A stretch of DNA of 8,473 nucleotides. Source: an uncultured Clostridia bacterium (GTDB lineage Bacteria; Bacillota; Clostridia; TANB77; CAG-508). The notes beneath the pieces were generated by a model. The model saw nothing but the letters and a program-made list of their open reading frames with translations. It did no database searches and was not told the DNA's origin. The stretch spans positions 1 through 8,473 of the forward strand of contig CALYBF010000058.1 in the NCBI GenBank assembly GCA_944393755.1. The letters run 5' to 3'. A program made the translations under genes and the position numbers. Positions within the stretch are counted from its first letter, which is position 1, and each line of letters opens with the position of its first letter. Below, in pieces: positions 1 through 5,098 of the stretch.

Positions 1-489
1 TTCTTGTTTTTCTTCCTTTTCTTCTTTTTTTGGTTCAGGTTTACCTAAGCCAAATAACTCACTTACTGTCATTGGCTTATTTGGTCTATTTCTATAGACA
101 ATATTATAATCTTTGTTTTGTTTTCTTTCTACAAAACCAACACTATTTTTCTTTTCTTGTTTCTTCTCTTTTTCTTTTTTCTTTTCTTTTTCCTCTTCTT
201 CAGATATTATAACTTCTCTCCTAATAATAACAGGAGCTTTTTCTTCTTTCTTTGCTTCTTGCTTTCCTTTCTTTGATGCAGGCTTTTCAGTTTTATTTTC
301 TGTCTTTTTTTCTTGTTTTTCTGCCTTATTACCACTTTTTAATGCTTCTTCTATTTTCTTTGCTTCTTCATCTTCTACACCGCTTAAGTGGCTTTTTACA
401 TCAATATTTAATTTTTGTGCTATTTCTAATACTTCTTTACTTGGTAAATCATATTTTTTTGCTATGTCATATATTTTTATCTTACCCAA
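1..489 (-). CDS. infB: Translation initiation factor IF-2, N-terminal part (runs off the window)
   Basis: IF-2 is the GTPase that brings initiator fMet-tRNA to the 30S subunit and promotes subunit joining. Only the first 163 codons are present; the GTPase and C-terminal domains lie beyond base 1. Residues 1-50 form an IF2_N-type helical domain (begins GKIKIYDIAKKYDLPSKEV). A long low-complexity linker of Lys, Glu and Gln follows, as is usual before the G domain. The chosen start is TTG at 489, preceded by an excellent extended SD (GGGGGTGG, 5-nt spacing), and it gives the usual family N-terminus. In-frame GTG (498) and ATG (504) lie within or before the SD and have no good SD of their own. 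The start overlaps the end of ylxQ by 8 nt, so translation is probably coupled. Identity is secure from the N-domain and operon order; the exact start is likely but not proven. Confidence 0.93.
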   Translation of the reverse strand, partial: MGKIKIYDIAKKYDLPSKEVLEIAQKLNIDVKSHLSGVEDEEAKKIEEALKSGNKAEKQEKKTENKTEKPASKKGKQEAKKEEKAPVIIRREVIISEEEEKEKKKEKEKKQEKKNSVGFVERKQNKDYNIVYRNRPNKPMTVSELFGLGKPEPKKEEKEEKQE

Positions 490-802
490 TAGTTCCACCC
501 CCATTATTTATTTTTTGTATTTCGTTTGATAAATTTACATTTTCTATTCCTATTATTGCTTTATTATTTTTTCCTATTGCTTTACTTAACATTTCAATAT
601 TTCCTCCAACTATTATTGGTACATTTCTTTCTTTTGATAATTTTATAAATTTATCTTTCGTTCTTTCTGAAGCATCTTCTGCTACAATTAGTAATTTTAC
701 TTTGTTTTTATTTGTTCTTTCTTCTACACTGTCTGAACCAAAACATATATTTCTTGCTTTTGCAGCAAAACCTATTAAACCTAATATTTTATTATTTATC
801 AA
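482..802 (-). CDS. ylxQ: YlxQ, L7Ae-family RNA-binding protein
   Basis: A 106-residue protein of the ribosomal L7Ae/L30e/Gadd45 fold, the usual partner of nusA and infB in Firmicutes. Family members bind kink-turn-like RNA; the exact cellular role of YlxQ is not settled. Visible signatures are GLIGFAAKARNICFGSDSV near residues 8-26, the LLIVAEDASERT strand-loop at 37-48 and the SKAIGK-NNKAIIGI segment at 73-86, in the expected order and spacing. Length is typical. The start is TTG at 802, overlapping ylxR by 11 nt, with a GAGGTG SD 6 nt upstream; there is no ATG nearby. The C-terminus NNGGGTIG is shaped by the SD of infB. No truncation or frameshift is seen. Confidence 0.9.
   Translation of the reverse strand: MINNKILGLIGFAAKARNICFGSDSVEERTNKNKVKLLIVAEDASERTKDKFIKLSKERNVPIIVGGNIEMLSKAIGKNNKAIIGIENVNLSNEIQKINNGGGTIG
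495..502 (-). promoter_or_regulatory. Shine-Dalgarno site of infB inside ylxQ
   Basis: GGGGGTGG can pair over 8 positions with the 16S 3' end (CCUCCACU read 3' to 5'), allowing two G-U pairs. It lies 5 nt before the TTG at 489. The same bases encode part of the Gly-Gly-Gly run near the C-terminus of YlxQ. This site decides the infB start. Confidence 0.75.
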
Positions 803-1052
803 GTATTACACCTCTTAATTTCTCATAAATTTCATTTGATATTTTTGTTTCAAATATCTTTTCTAATCTTTTTGTTTTTATTAATTTTTCTAAGCATTCT
901 ATATTATCACAAATATATGCTCCTCTTCCTTGCATTTTTCCTGTTCTATCTATATTTATTTCGCCTTCTTTGTTTTTTACAATTCTAATTAGTTCTTTCT
1001 TAGGCTTTTTTCCATTACATCCCATACAAGTTCTTTCTGGTAATTTCCCCAT
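792..1052 (-). CDS. ylxR: YlxR (DUF448), putative RNA-binding protein
   Basis: An 86-residue basic protein of the YlxR/DUF448 family, encoded between nusA and ylxQ as in most Firmicutes. Members are thought to bind nucleic acid, and in some species YlxR has been linked to RNase P or to transcription control; which applies here is not shown by the sequence. Diagnostic features are ERTCMGC (Cys9 and Cys12), the KPKKELIRIV strand at 16-25, and the family hallmark GRGAYIC at 42-48, with Cys48 and Cys53 following. The four cysteines could hold a metal, but that is inference. The start is ATG at 1052 behind GGAAGGAG with a 9-nt spacer. It lies 41 nt after nusA and overlaps ylxQ. Confidence 0.93.
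   Translation of the reverse strand: MGKLPERTCMGCNGKKPKKELIRIVKNKEGEINIDRTGKMQGRGAYICDNIECLEKLIKTKRLEKIFETKISNEIYEKLRGVILDK
809..814 (-). promoter_or_regulatory. Shine-Dalgarno site of ylxQ inside ylxR
   Basis: GAGGTG lies 6 nt upstream of the TTG start at 802, within the codons for the Leu-Arg-Gly-Val tail of YlxR. It pairs with CUCCAC of 16S rRNA. It supports a TTG start that overlaps the upstream gene. Confidence 0.7.
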
Positions 1053-1093
1053 AAAAAAGTTCTCCTTCCCTATTTTATGTCCAGTTTTATATT

Positions 1094-2200
1094 TTATTCT
1101 GTTTCATCAGCACTTTCATCACTATTTTGTTTTTCCATAAGCATTGTTCTAAATTGTGTTTCTGATTTTATATCTATTTTCCAGTTTGTTAATCTTGCTG
1201 CTAGTCTTGCATTTTGTCCTGATTTTCCTATTGCTAATGATAATTGGTCATCTGGAACTATTACTTGTGCAAATTTTTCATCTTCTTTTATATCTACTGC
1301 AAGTATTTTTGCAGGAAGTAAACTTGCTGCTATGTAAATGCTTGGATCTTCGTTCCACTCTATTACATCTATTTTTTCACCATTTAATTCATTTATTACA
1401 TTTTGTATTCTTACACCTTTTTGACCTACACAAGAACCTACTGGGTCTATATTTGGATCTGGTGAATATACTGCAACTTTGCTTCTATATCCTGGGTCTC
1501 TTGAAACACTTTTTATTTCAATTACTCCCTCATATATTTCTGGTATTTCAAATTCTAATAATTTTCTTACAAAGTCAGGATGACTTCTAGATACTATTAC
1601 TTGTGGTGCTCCTTTTGAGCCTTTTTCTACATCTAATACATATCCTTTTATTTTATCATTTACTATGTAATGCTCTGTAGGTATTTGTTCTTTCGTTGGC
1701 ATTACTCCTTCTAACTTTCCTAAGTCCATTACTACTATTTTCTTATCTGCTTTTTGAATTATTCCAGATACTATTTCACCTTTTCTGTCATTAAATTCAT
1801 TAAAAGTCAATTCTCTTTCCATTTCTCTTAATTTTTGTATTATAACTTGTTTTGCTGTTTGTGCTGCAATTCTACCAAAATTTCTTGGTACTATTTCTGT
1901 ATCTATTGTATCTCCTTCTTTTAAATCAGGATTTATTTTTAGAGCTTCTTTTTCTGTTATTTCTGTTTCTGGATTTTCTACTTTTTTTACCACTGTTCTT
2001 ACTGAATAAATATGTGTTGCTCCTGTTTTTCTATCCATTACTACTTTTACATTTTCTAGAGAATTAAAATTTCTTTTATATGCTGTAACTAATGCTGTTT
2101 CTATTGCATCTAGCACATAATCTTTGTTTATTCCTTTCTCTTTTTCTAATTCCTCTAAAGCTAATATTAATTCTTTATTATCAATTGCTGGTTCTTTCAT
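1094..2200 (-). CDS. nusA: Transcription termination/antitermination protein NusA
   Basis: NusA binds RNA polymerase and nascent RNA, and modulates pausing, intrinsic termination and antitermination. The 368-residue protein has the Firmicute architecture: an N-terminal RNAP-binding domain (about 1-135), an S1 domain (about 140-205, starting GEIVSGIIQ), and two KH domains with intact GxxG loops, GQKG at 259-262 and GKSG at 325-328. It ends in a short acidic tail and lacks the C-terminal AR repeats of gamma-proteobacterial NusA, which is normal for this phylum. The ATG at 2200 follows AAGGAGG with an 8-nt spacer. The gap to rimP is 13 nt, so the two are certainly co-transcribed. In Bacillus subtilis NusA represses its own operon through a leader terminator; whether the leader here does the same is unknown. 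Confidence 0.97.
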   Translation of the reverse strand: MKEPAIDNKELILALEELEKEKGINKDYVLDAIETALVTAYKRNFNSLENVKVVMDRKTGATHIYSVRTVVKKVENPETEITEKEALKINPDLKEGDTIDTEIVPRNFGRIAAQTAKQVIIQKLREMERELTFNEFNDRKGEIVSGIIQKADKKIVVMDLGKLEGVMPTKEQIPTEHYIVNDKIKGYVLDVEKGSKGAPQVIVSRSHPDFVRKLLEFEIPEIYEGVIEIKSVSRDPGYRSKVAVYSPDPNIDPVGSCVGQKGVRIQNVINELNGEKIDVIEWNEDPSIYIAASLLPAKILAVDIKEDEKFAQVIVPDDQLSLAIGKSGQNARLAARLTNWKIDIKSETQFRTMLMEKQNSDESADETE

Positions 2201-2213
2201 TTTATATTCCTCC

Positions 2214-2672
2214 TTACCAATTATAAACCGTTTTTATTTGTGATATATTTTTTCTTTCTATATTAACATTGTTTTCTTCTGTTTCTAGCACTATTTCATC
2301 TTTATTAAAACTTTTTAGTATTCCTCTATATTCTTTTTTACCTAATTCATCTTTTTTAAATAATTTTACATTAACTTCTACTTCTAAATTTTGTTCTAAG
2401 TGTTTATCTTTTTTAAGTACTCTTTCTATTCCTGGTGATGATACTACTAAAAAGTATTTTTCTTTAACAACATCTTCTTTATCTAATATTGGGTTTATTT
2501 CATTATTTACTTTTTCACAATCATTTAAGTCTATTCCTTTTTTGCTATCTATATATATTGTTAAATAATAATCTTTCCCTTCTTTACTATATTCTACATC
2601 ATATAGTTCATAGCCTAATTCTTCTATTTTATTTTTAATTAAGCTTTCAACTTTTTCTTCTACTCTTGACAA
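2214..2672 (-). CDS. rimP: Ribosome maturation factor RimP
   Basis: RimP (YlxS in Bacillus) helps assemble the 30S subunit. The 152-residue length is standard. The N-terminal alpha/beta domain (about 1-85) contains GYELYDVEY at 20-28, the acidic GIDLNDCEKV segment at 46-55 and the family signature SSPGIERVL at 78-86. The C-terminal SH3-like barrel (about 90-152) includes EYRGILKSF and ends in the usual Ile-Lys-X-Val segment. The start is TTG at 2672, with AAGGAG upstream at 2682-2687; no in-frame ATG is better placed. It is the first gene of the operon, behind a promoter and a hairpin-bearing leader. Confidence 0.95.
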   Translation of the reverse strand: MSRVEEKVESLIKNKIEELGYELYDVEYSKEGKDYYLTIYIDSKKGIDLNDCEKVNNEINPILDKEDVVKEKYFLVVSSPGIERVLKKDKHLEQNLEVEVNVKLFKKDELGKKEYRGILKSFNKDEIVLETEENNVNIERKNISQIKTVYNW

Positions 2673-2696
2673 AATATCACTCTCCTTATACTAATC

Positions 2697-2721
2697 AAGA
2701 GTGGGATCTGCTCCCACTCTT
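2697..2721 (-). promoter_or_regulatory. Leader hairpin upstream of rimP
   Basis: Arms of 10 perfect base pairs (AAGAGTGGGA / TCCCACTCTT) enclose a 5-nt loop. In the rimP transcript the stem begins about 20 nt after the predicted start and ends 9 nt before the SD. No U-tract follows on this strand (GATTAGTATAAGG), so it is not a normal terminator for the operon. On the plus strand a T-rich run follows and it could stop antisense transcripts. Hairpins with a GUGGG/CCCAC stem before rimP are, from memory, common in Firmicutes. It may be a protein-binding, attenuation or RNA-stability element. Confidence 0.6.
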
Positions 2722-2748
2722 TCTGTCTTTTTCTTAGTTACCTATAAT

Positions 2749-2777
2749 ATTATACCCAATTTTTTTGAAAAATGCAA
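2749..2777 (-). promoter_or_regulatory. Sigma-A-type promoter of the rimP-nusA-infB operon
   Basis: TTGCAT (2777-2772), a 17-nt spacer, and a perfect TATAAT (2754-2749). Predicted transcription start is near 2742, giving a leader of about 70 nt before the rimP TTG. An A-tract (2761-2766 on this strand) lies in the spacer. Confidence 0.8.
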
Positions 2778-2841
2778 GTGTTTTTCAAAATTTTCCAACA
2801 CTACTTAAGAAATTTATTCTTTTAAGTTTTCTACATATAAT

Positions 2842-2869
2842 AGCACCACTAACAATTGTTAGCGGTGCT
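2842..2869 (-). terminator. Hairpin after the small membrane-protein gene, probable terminator
   Basis: A 12-bp stem (AGCACCGCTAAC / GTTAGTGGTGCT, one G-U pair) with an AATT loop begins 10 nt after the stop codon at 2880. On minus-strand RNA the odd position pairs as G-U; on plus-strand RNA it would be an A-C mismatch, so the fold favours the minus transcript. The following ATTATAT is only weakly U-rich, so termination may be partial or the hairpin may protect the 3' end. Confidence 0.55.
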
Positions 2870-2879
2870 CACAAAAAGC

Positions 2880-3245
2880 TTACTTCTCATCAGGATCTCT
2901 AAAACTCACTTCTGAAATATCATAGTCTTTCTCTCCATATATCCTATTTATTGCTCTTTCATAGCCTTTTCCATTTCCCCTTTCATATTCTTTACTTGTT
3001 TCGATTAAAACAAGAATAGAACTTAGCACAACATATATCAGCATAGCAATTGTAGTACAAAGTATATTAATACCTTCAATAGTTTTTACTGTAAAGCAAG
3101 CCTCTAAAAAGATTATAACAGCAATTACAAGTGATATTGATCCTACAAAGTGGAAAATCGAAACTCTTTTTCTTATATATGGTACTATAATAGTCAAAAG
3201 CAGAAATACGTCTATCACTATTAGGCTTATAAGTGAAATATGCAT
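2880..3245 (-). CDS. Small three-helix membrane protein, function unknown
   Basis: I do not recognise this 121-residue protein. Three hydrophobic helices are visible at about residues 3-23, 29-50 and 58-82, with a basic Arg-Lys-Arg between the first two and a charged, non-hydrophobic tail from about 83 to 121. By the positive-inside rule the N-terminus is outside and the tail (rich in Glu, Lys, Arg and Asp) is in the cytoplasm. No catalytic or metal motif is seen. The start is ATG at 3245, which follows AAAGGAA with a 5-nt spacer; a longer reading to a TTG at 3305 would add 20 non-hydrophobic residues without a good SD. It has its own promoter at 3396-3424 and a hairpin after its stop, so it is probably a monocistronic insertion between the glycosyltransferase genes and the rimP operon. 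Confidence 0.75.
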   Translation of the reverse strand: MHISLISLIVIDVFLLLTIIVPYIRKRVSIFHFVGSISLVIAVIIFLEACFTVKTIEGINILCTTIAMLIYVVLSSILVLIETSKEYERGNGKGYERAINRIYGEKDYDISEVSFRDPDEK

Positions 3246-3273
3246 CTTGATTCCTTTCTGATTAAGCTTTTCC

Positions 3274-3375
3274 TTAGATTTCTTCATTTCCAAGACTTGG
3301 AACAATTAGTTTTATATTTGCTATATCACTCTCCTTATCCAAATCTTTTCTTTTCGAAATCTTTACTAAACGCAT
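3274..3375 (-). other. Doubtful 33-codon ORF in the leader of the membrane-protein gene
   Basis: An ATG at 3375 opens 33 codons (start MRLVKISKRKDL, end IVPSLGNEEI) ending at TAA 3276-3274, 28 nt before the ATG of the membrane protein. It begins about 14 nt after the predicted transcription start. AAGAAGG lies only 1 nt before the ATG, which is too close for a normal SD. It could be a leader peptide, the decayed start of a lost gene, or chance. The stretch IANIKLIVPSL vaguely resembles the start of some clostridial GNAT acetyltransferases; this is a weak impression. Confidence 0.18.
3323..3338 (-). repeat. 16-nt direct repeat of the rimP ribosome-binding region
   Basis: ATAAGGAGAGTGATAT on the minus strand occurs here and again at 2674-2689, where it is the SD region of rimP. 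Here it contains a full SD (AAGGAG) but no start codon at a usual distance. The match extends 8 nt beyond the SD, so SD constraint alone does not explain it. Confidence 0.5.
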
Positions 3376-3393
3376 ACCTTCTTAGGTGTATGC
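3372..3393 (-). promoter_or_regulatory. Operator-like dyad at the start of the membrane-protein transcript
   Basis: Perfect 6-bp inverted arms GCATAC / GTATGC are separated by 10 nt (centre to centre 16 bp, about 1.5 helical turns). The dyad starts 2 bp after the -10 box and covers the predicted +1 site near 3389. A repressor bound here would block initiation. The transcript would begin inside the first arm, so this is more likely a DNA site than an RNA hairpin. Confidence 0.4.
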
Positions 3394-3395
3394 AT

Positions 3396-3424
3396 AGTAT
3401 ATCATTTTTTATGTATATTTTCAA
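3396..3424 (-). promoter_or_regulatory. Sigma-A-type promoter of the small membrane-protein gene
   Basis: TTGAAA (3424-3419), a 17-nt spacer, and TATACT (3401-3396), each 5 of 6 matches to consensus. It lies 14 nt after the stop codon of the glycosyltransferase gene. It gives a leader of about 145 nt before the ATG at 3245, long for a gene this small. Confidence 0.7.
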
Positions 3425-3437
3425 GTTTTTTCTATTC

Positions 3438-5039
3438 CTAATTCACTGTAAATTCATCTAAATAATAAATATCACAAGCGTTCATTCTTTGTATATGTTT
3501 CATATCTTGTCCAGAAATGTTTTTTAAATCGTCTATTACCTCTTGTTTATCAAAACCTTCATTACAAATAACAATTAAACCATTTTCAAGATTTTTGTCT
3601 TTTAAGACTTCTCTTAACTTTTCTTCAGATAAACTATTTACATCCAAAATATAAGTCTCTGGAGATAACGTACATAAGTAAATATCATCTAAAAATCTAT
3701 TATTTCCAGTATTAAAAACATATAAAATAGGTGCATTTTTTTCTTCTATTTTATCTGCAATATGATTATGTTTTTCAAATGTAAAATCAAGTTTGTTATT
3801 TACTAAACCAGTAGTTGATTCTATTATTAAAAACAATACTCCTAATATTATTAAAATAGCTTTTTTAGTATAATATTTTTTAAGCAATAAATATGATAAA
3901 TAACAAGTTGTAATAACAATTATCGGACATACTGGTAATATATATCTTAATTCTTTATATGGTGTTATAATACTAACTATTAATAAATACATAACCATAG
4001 GTATTATTATAAATATTCCTATTTTGTTATTTTTATCTTTTAATTCTTCATTTTCTATTGTTATTCCCTTTTGTTTATTAATTGACTTTTTCATAAATGC
4101 AATTACAATTACTAATATAATAAAAGGTATAATTAAATAATTAAATATATTTTTATCAATAATATTTATATATGTAACAATTCCAGTTAATATATCTTTG
4201 ATATTCATACCTTGAGTTATAGCTCCTGGTCCTCTATATCCAAAAAATACGTGGTTTATTGAAAATGGAAATATTAATAAATATATTATAGCCGAGATTA
4301 TTGCTGTCATTATATATTTTTTTAAATATGTATATTCTTTTGTTTTAATACTTTTATATATTAAAACTAAAAATGTTCCCATTACATATATAAAGAAATA
4401 ATATTGAGTAAGCCCACCTATTATTAAACTTACACCTAATAATACCAAATCTTTTTTTCTTATGTTTTCTTTTTTATATAATTTCAAGAATATGTCTGTA
4501 TATAATAATATTGTAAAAGTTAAAAGTGCATACATTCTAATATACATCATATTTTCCATCATTGCCATTGAGAAAGCATTTATAGCAGTTACTAATAACG
4601 CTAATTTTTCTGATGAAAATAATTTTTTTGATATTTTATATACATATATACTAATTCCTATTCCTATTAAAATATTTAAAGAAAGCCCTGTCCATTTTGA
4701 GAAACCATCTATTGTGCTTAAAGAAAATATTCTAAGTAATAAATAAAAAAGTGGTGGATGAACATCATTTTTTTGGTTTATATATACACTTAAAAAATCA
4801 GATATTTCATCACTATTTACTGATAAATAATCTATAAAATAATCTTTATTGTGCCAATTGTTTAAGAAATCTTCATTATCTGTAATATTTATTTTATCAT
4901 AATTCATTAAACCATATGAATATGCTTCATCCATATGGAAATATTCTTTTTTTAGTCCTATACCTATATATAATATAATTTGTAATATTATTATAATAGC
5001 TAGTATTATTTTATTTAAATTATTTTTTATTTTTTCCAT
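3438..5039 (-). CDS. GT-C glycosyltransferase, family 39-like integral membrane protein
   Basis: A 533-residue polytopic membrane protein of the dolichyl-phosphate-mannose/ArnT-like GT-C superfamily. Such enzymes use a lipid-phosphate sugar as donor and act on the outer face of the membrane. After a first helix (about 11-28) comes FHMDEAYSYG at 34-43 with the Asp-Glu pair expected in the first external loop, then DVHPPLFYLLLR at 92-103, a strong marker of bacterial family 39 proteins. Further helices follow to about residue 410, with GGLTQYYFF and ELRYILPVCP segments typical of the group. A soluble C-terminal domain of about 120 residues ends the protein. Start ATG 5039 is preceded by AGGAG with a 6-nt spacer. 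It follows the GT2 gene by 59 nt with a hairpin between, and no separate promoter is obvious. Donor and acceptor cannot be told from sequence. Confidence 0.85.
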   Translation of the reverse strand: MEKIKNNLNKIILAIIIILQIILYIGIGLKKEYFHMDEAYSYGLMNYDKINITDNEDFLNNWHNKDYFIDYLSVNSDEISDFLSVYINQKNDVHPPLFYLLLRIFSLSTIDGFSKWTGLSLNILIGIGISIYVYKISKKLFSSEKLALLVTAINAFSMAMMENMMYIRMYALLTFTILLYTDIFLKLYKKENIRKKDLVLLGVSLIIGGLTQYYFFIYVMGTFLVLIYKSIKTKEYTYLKKYIMTAIISAIIYLLIFPFSINHVFFGYRGPGAITQGMNIKDILTGIVTYINIIDKNIFNYLIIPFIILVIVIAFMKKSINKQKGITIENEELKDKNNKIGIFIIIPMVMYLLIVSIITPYKELRYILPVCPIIVITTCYLSYLLLKKYYTKKAILIILGVLFLIIESTTGLVNNKLDFTFEKHNHIADKIEEKNAPILYVFNTGNNRFLDDIYLCTLSPETYILDVNSLSEEKLREVLKDKNLENGLIVICNEGFDKQEVIDDLKNISGQDMKHIQRMNACDIYYLDEFTVN

Positions 5040-5061
5040 AAACTTCTCCTAAAATTAAATA

Positions 5062-5085
5062 AAGTTGGCTTTTAAAAACCAACTT
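5062..5085 (-). terminator. Hairpin between the two glycosyltransferase genes
   Basis: A stem of 10 pairs including one G-U (AAGTTGGTTT / AAAGCCAACTT without the loop-side A) around a UUAA loop, followed on minus-strand RNA by TATTTAATTTT. The wobble pair exists only in minus-strand RNA. It sits 14 nt after the GT2 stop and ahead of the SD of the next gene. It looks like an intrinsic terminator or partial attenuator of the GT2 transcript. Confidence 0.6.
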
Positions 5086-5098
5086 ATATTTTTATACA

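Noticed and set aside
490..504. GTG 498 or ATG 504 as the infB start
   Set aside because: Both lie in or before the G-rich SD and have only AT-rich sequence upstream; TTG 489 gives both ideal spacing and the usual IF2 N-terminus.
113..818. Overlapping Phe/Ser/Leu-rich plus-strand reading frames
   Set aside because: They are the reverse of the Lys/Glu-rich infB linker and of ylxQ; composition is low-complexity, and the minus-strand frames match known families in conserved order.
1077..2067. Plus-strand frames across nusA
   Set aside because: They are antisense to a complete, motif-intact NusA and have no family features or SD sites.
2673..2879. Riboswitch or tRNA-like element in the rimP upstream region
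   Set aside because: Only two simple hairpins are seen; there is no multi-helix core, T-box sequence or clover-leaf.
3246..3305. 20-residue extension of the small membrane protein to a TTG at 3305
   Set aside because: No SD at a proper distance from the TTG, while ATG 3245 has AAAGGAA directly upstream.
4462..4746. Plus-strand 94-residue frame inside the GT-C gene
   Set aside because: It is a shadow of a long membrane protein gene; no SD and no recognisable domain.
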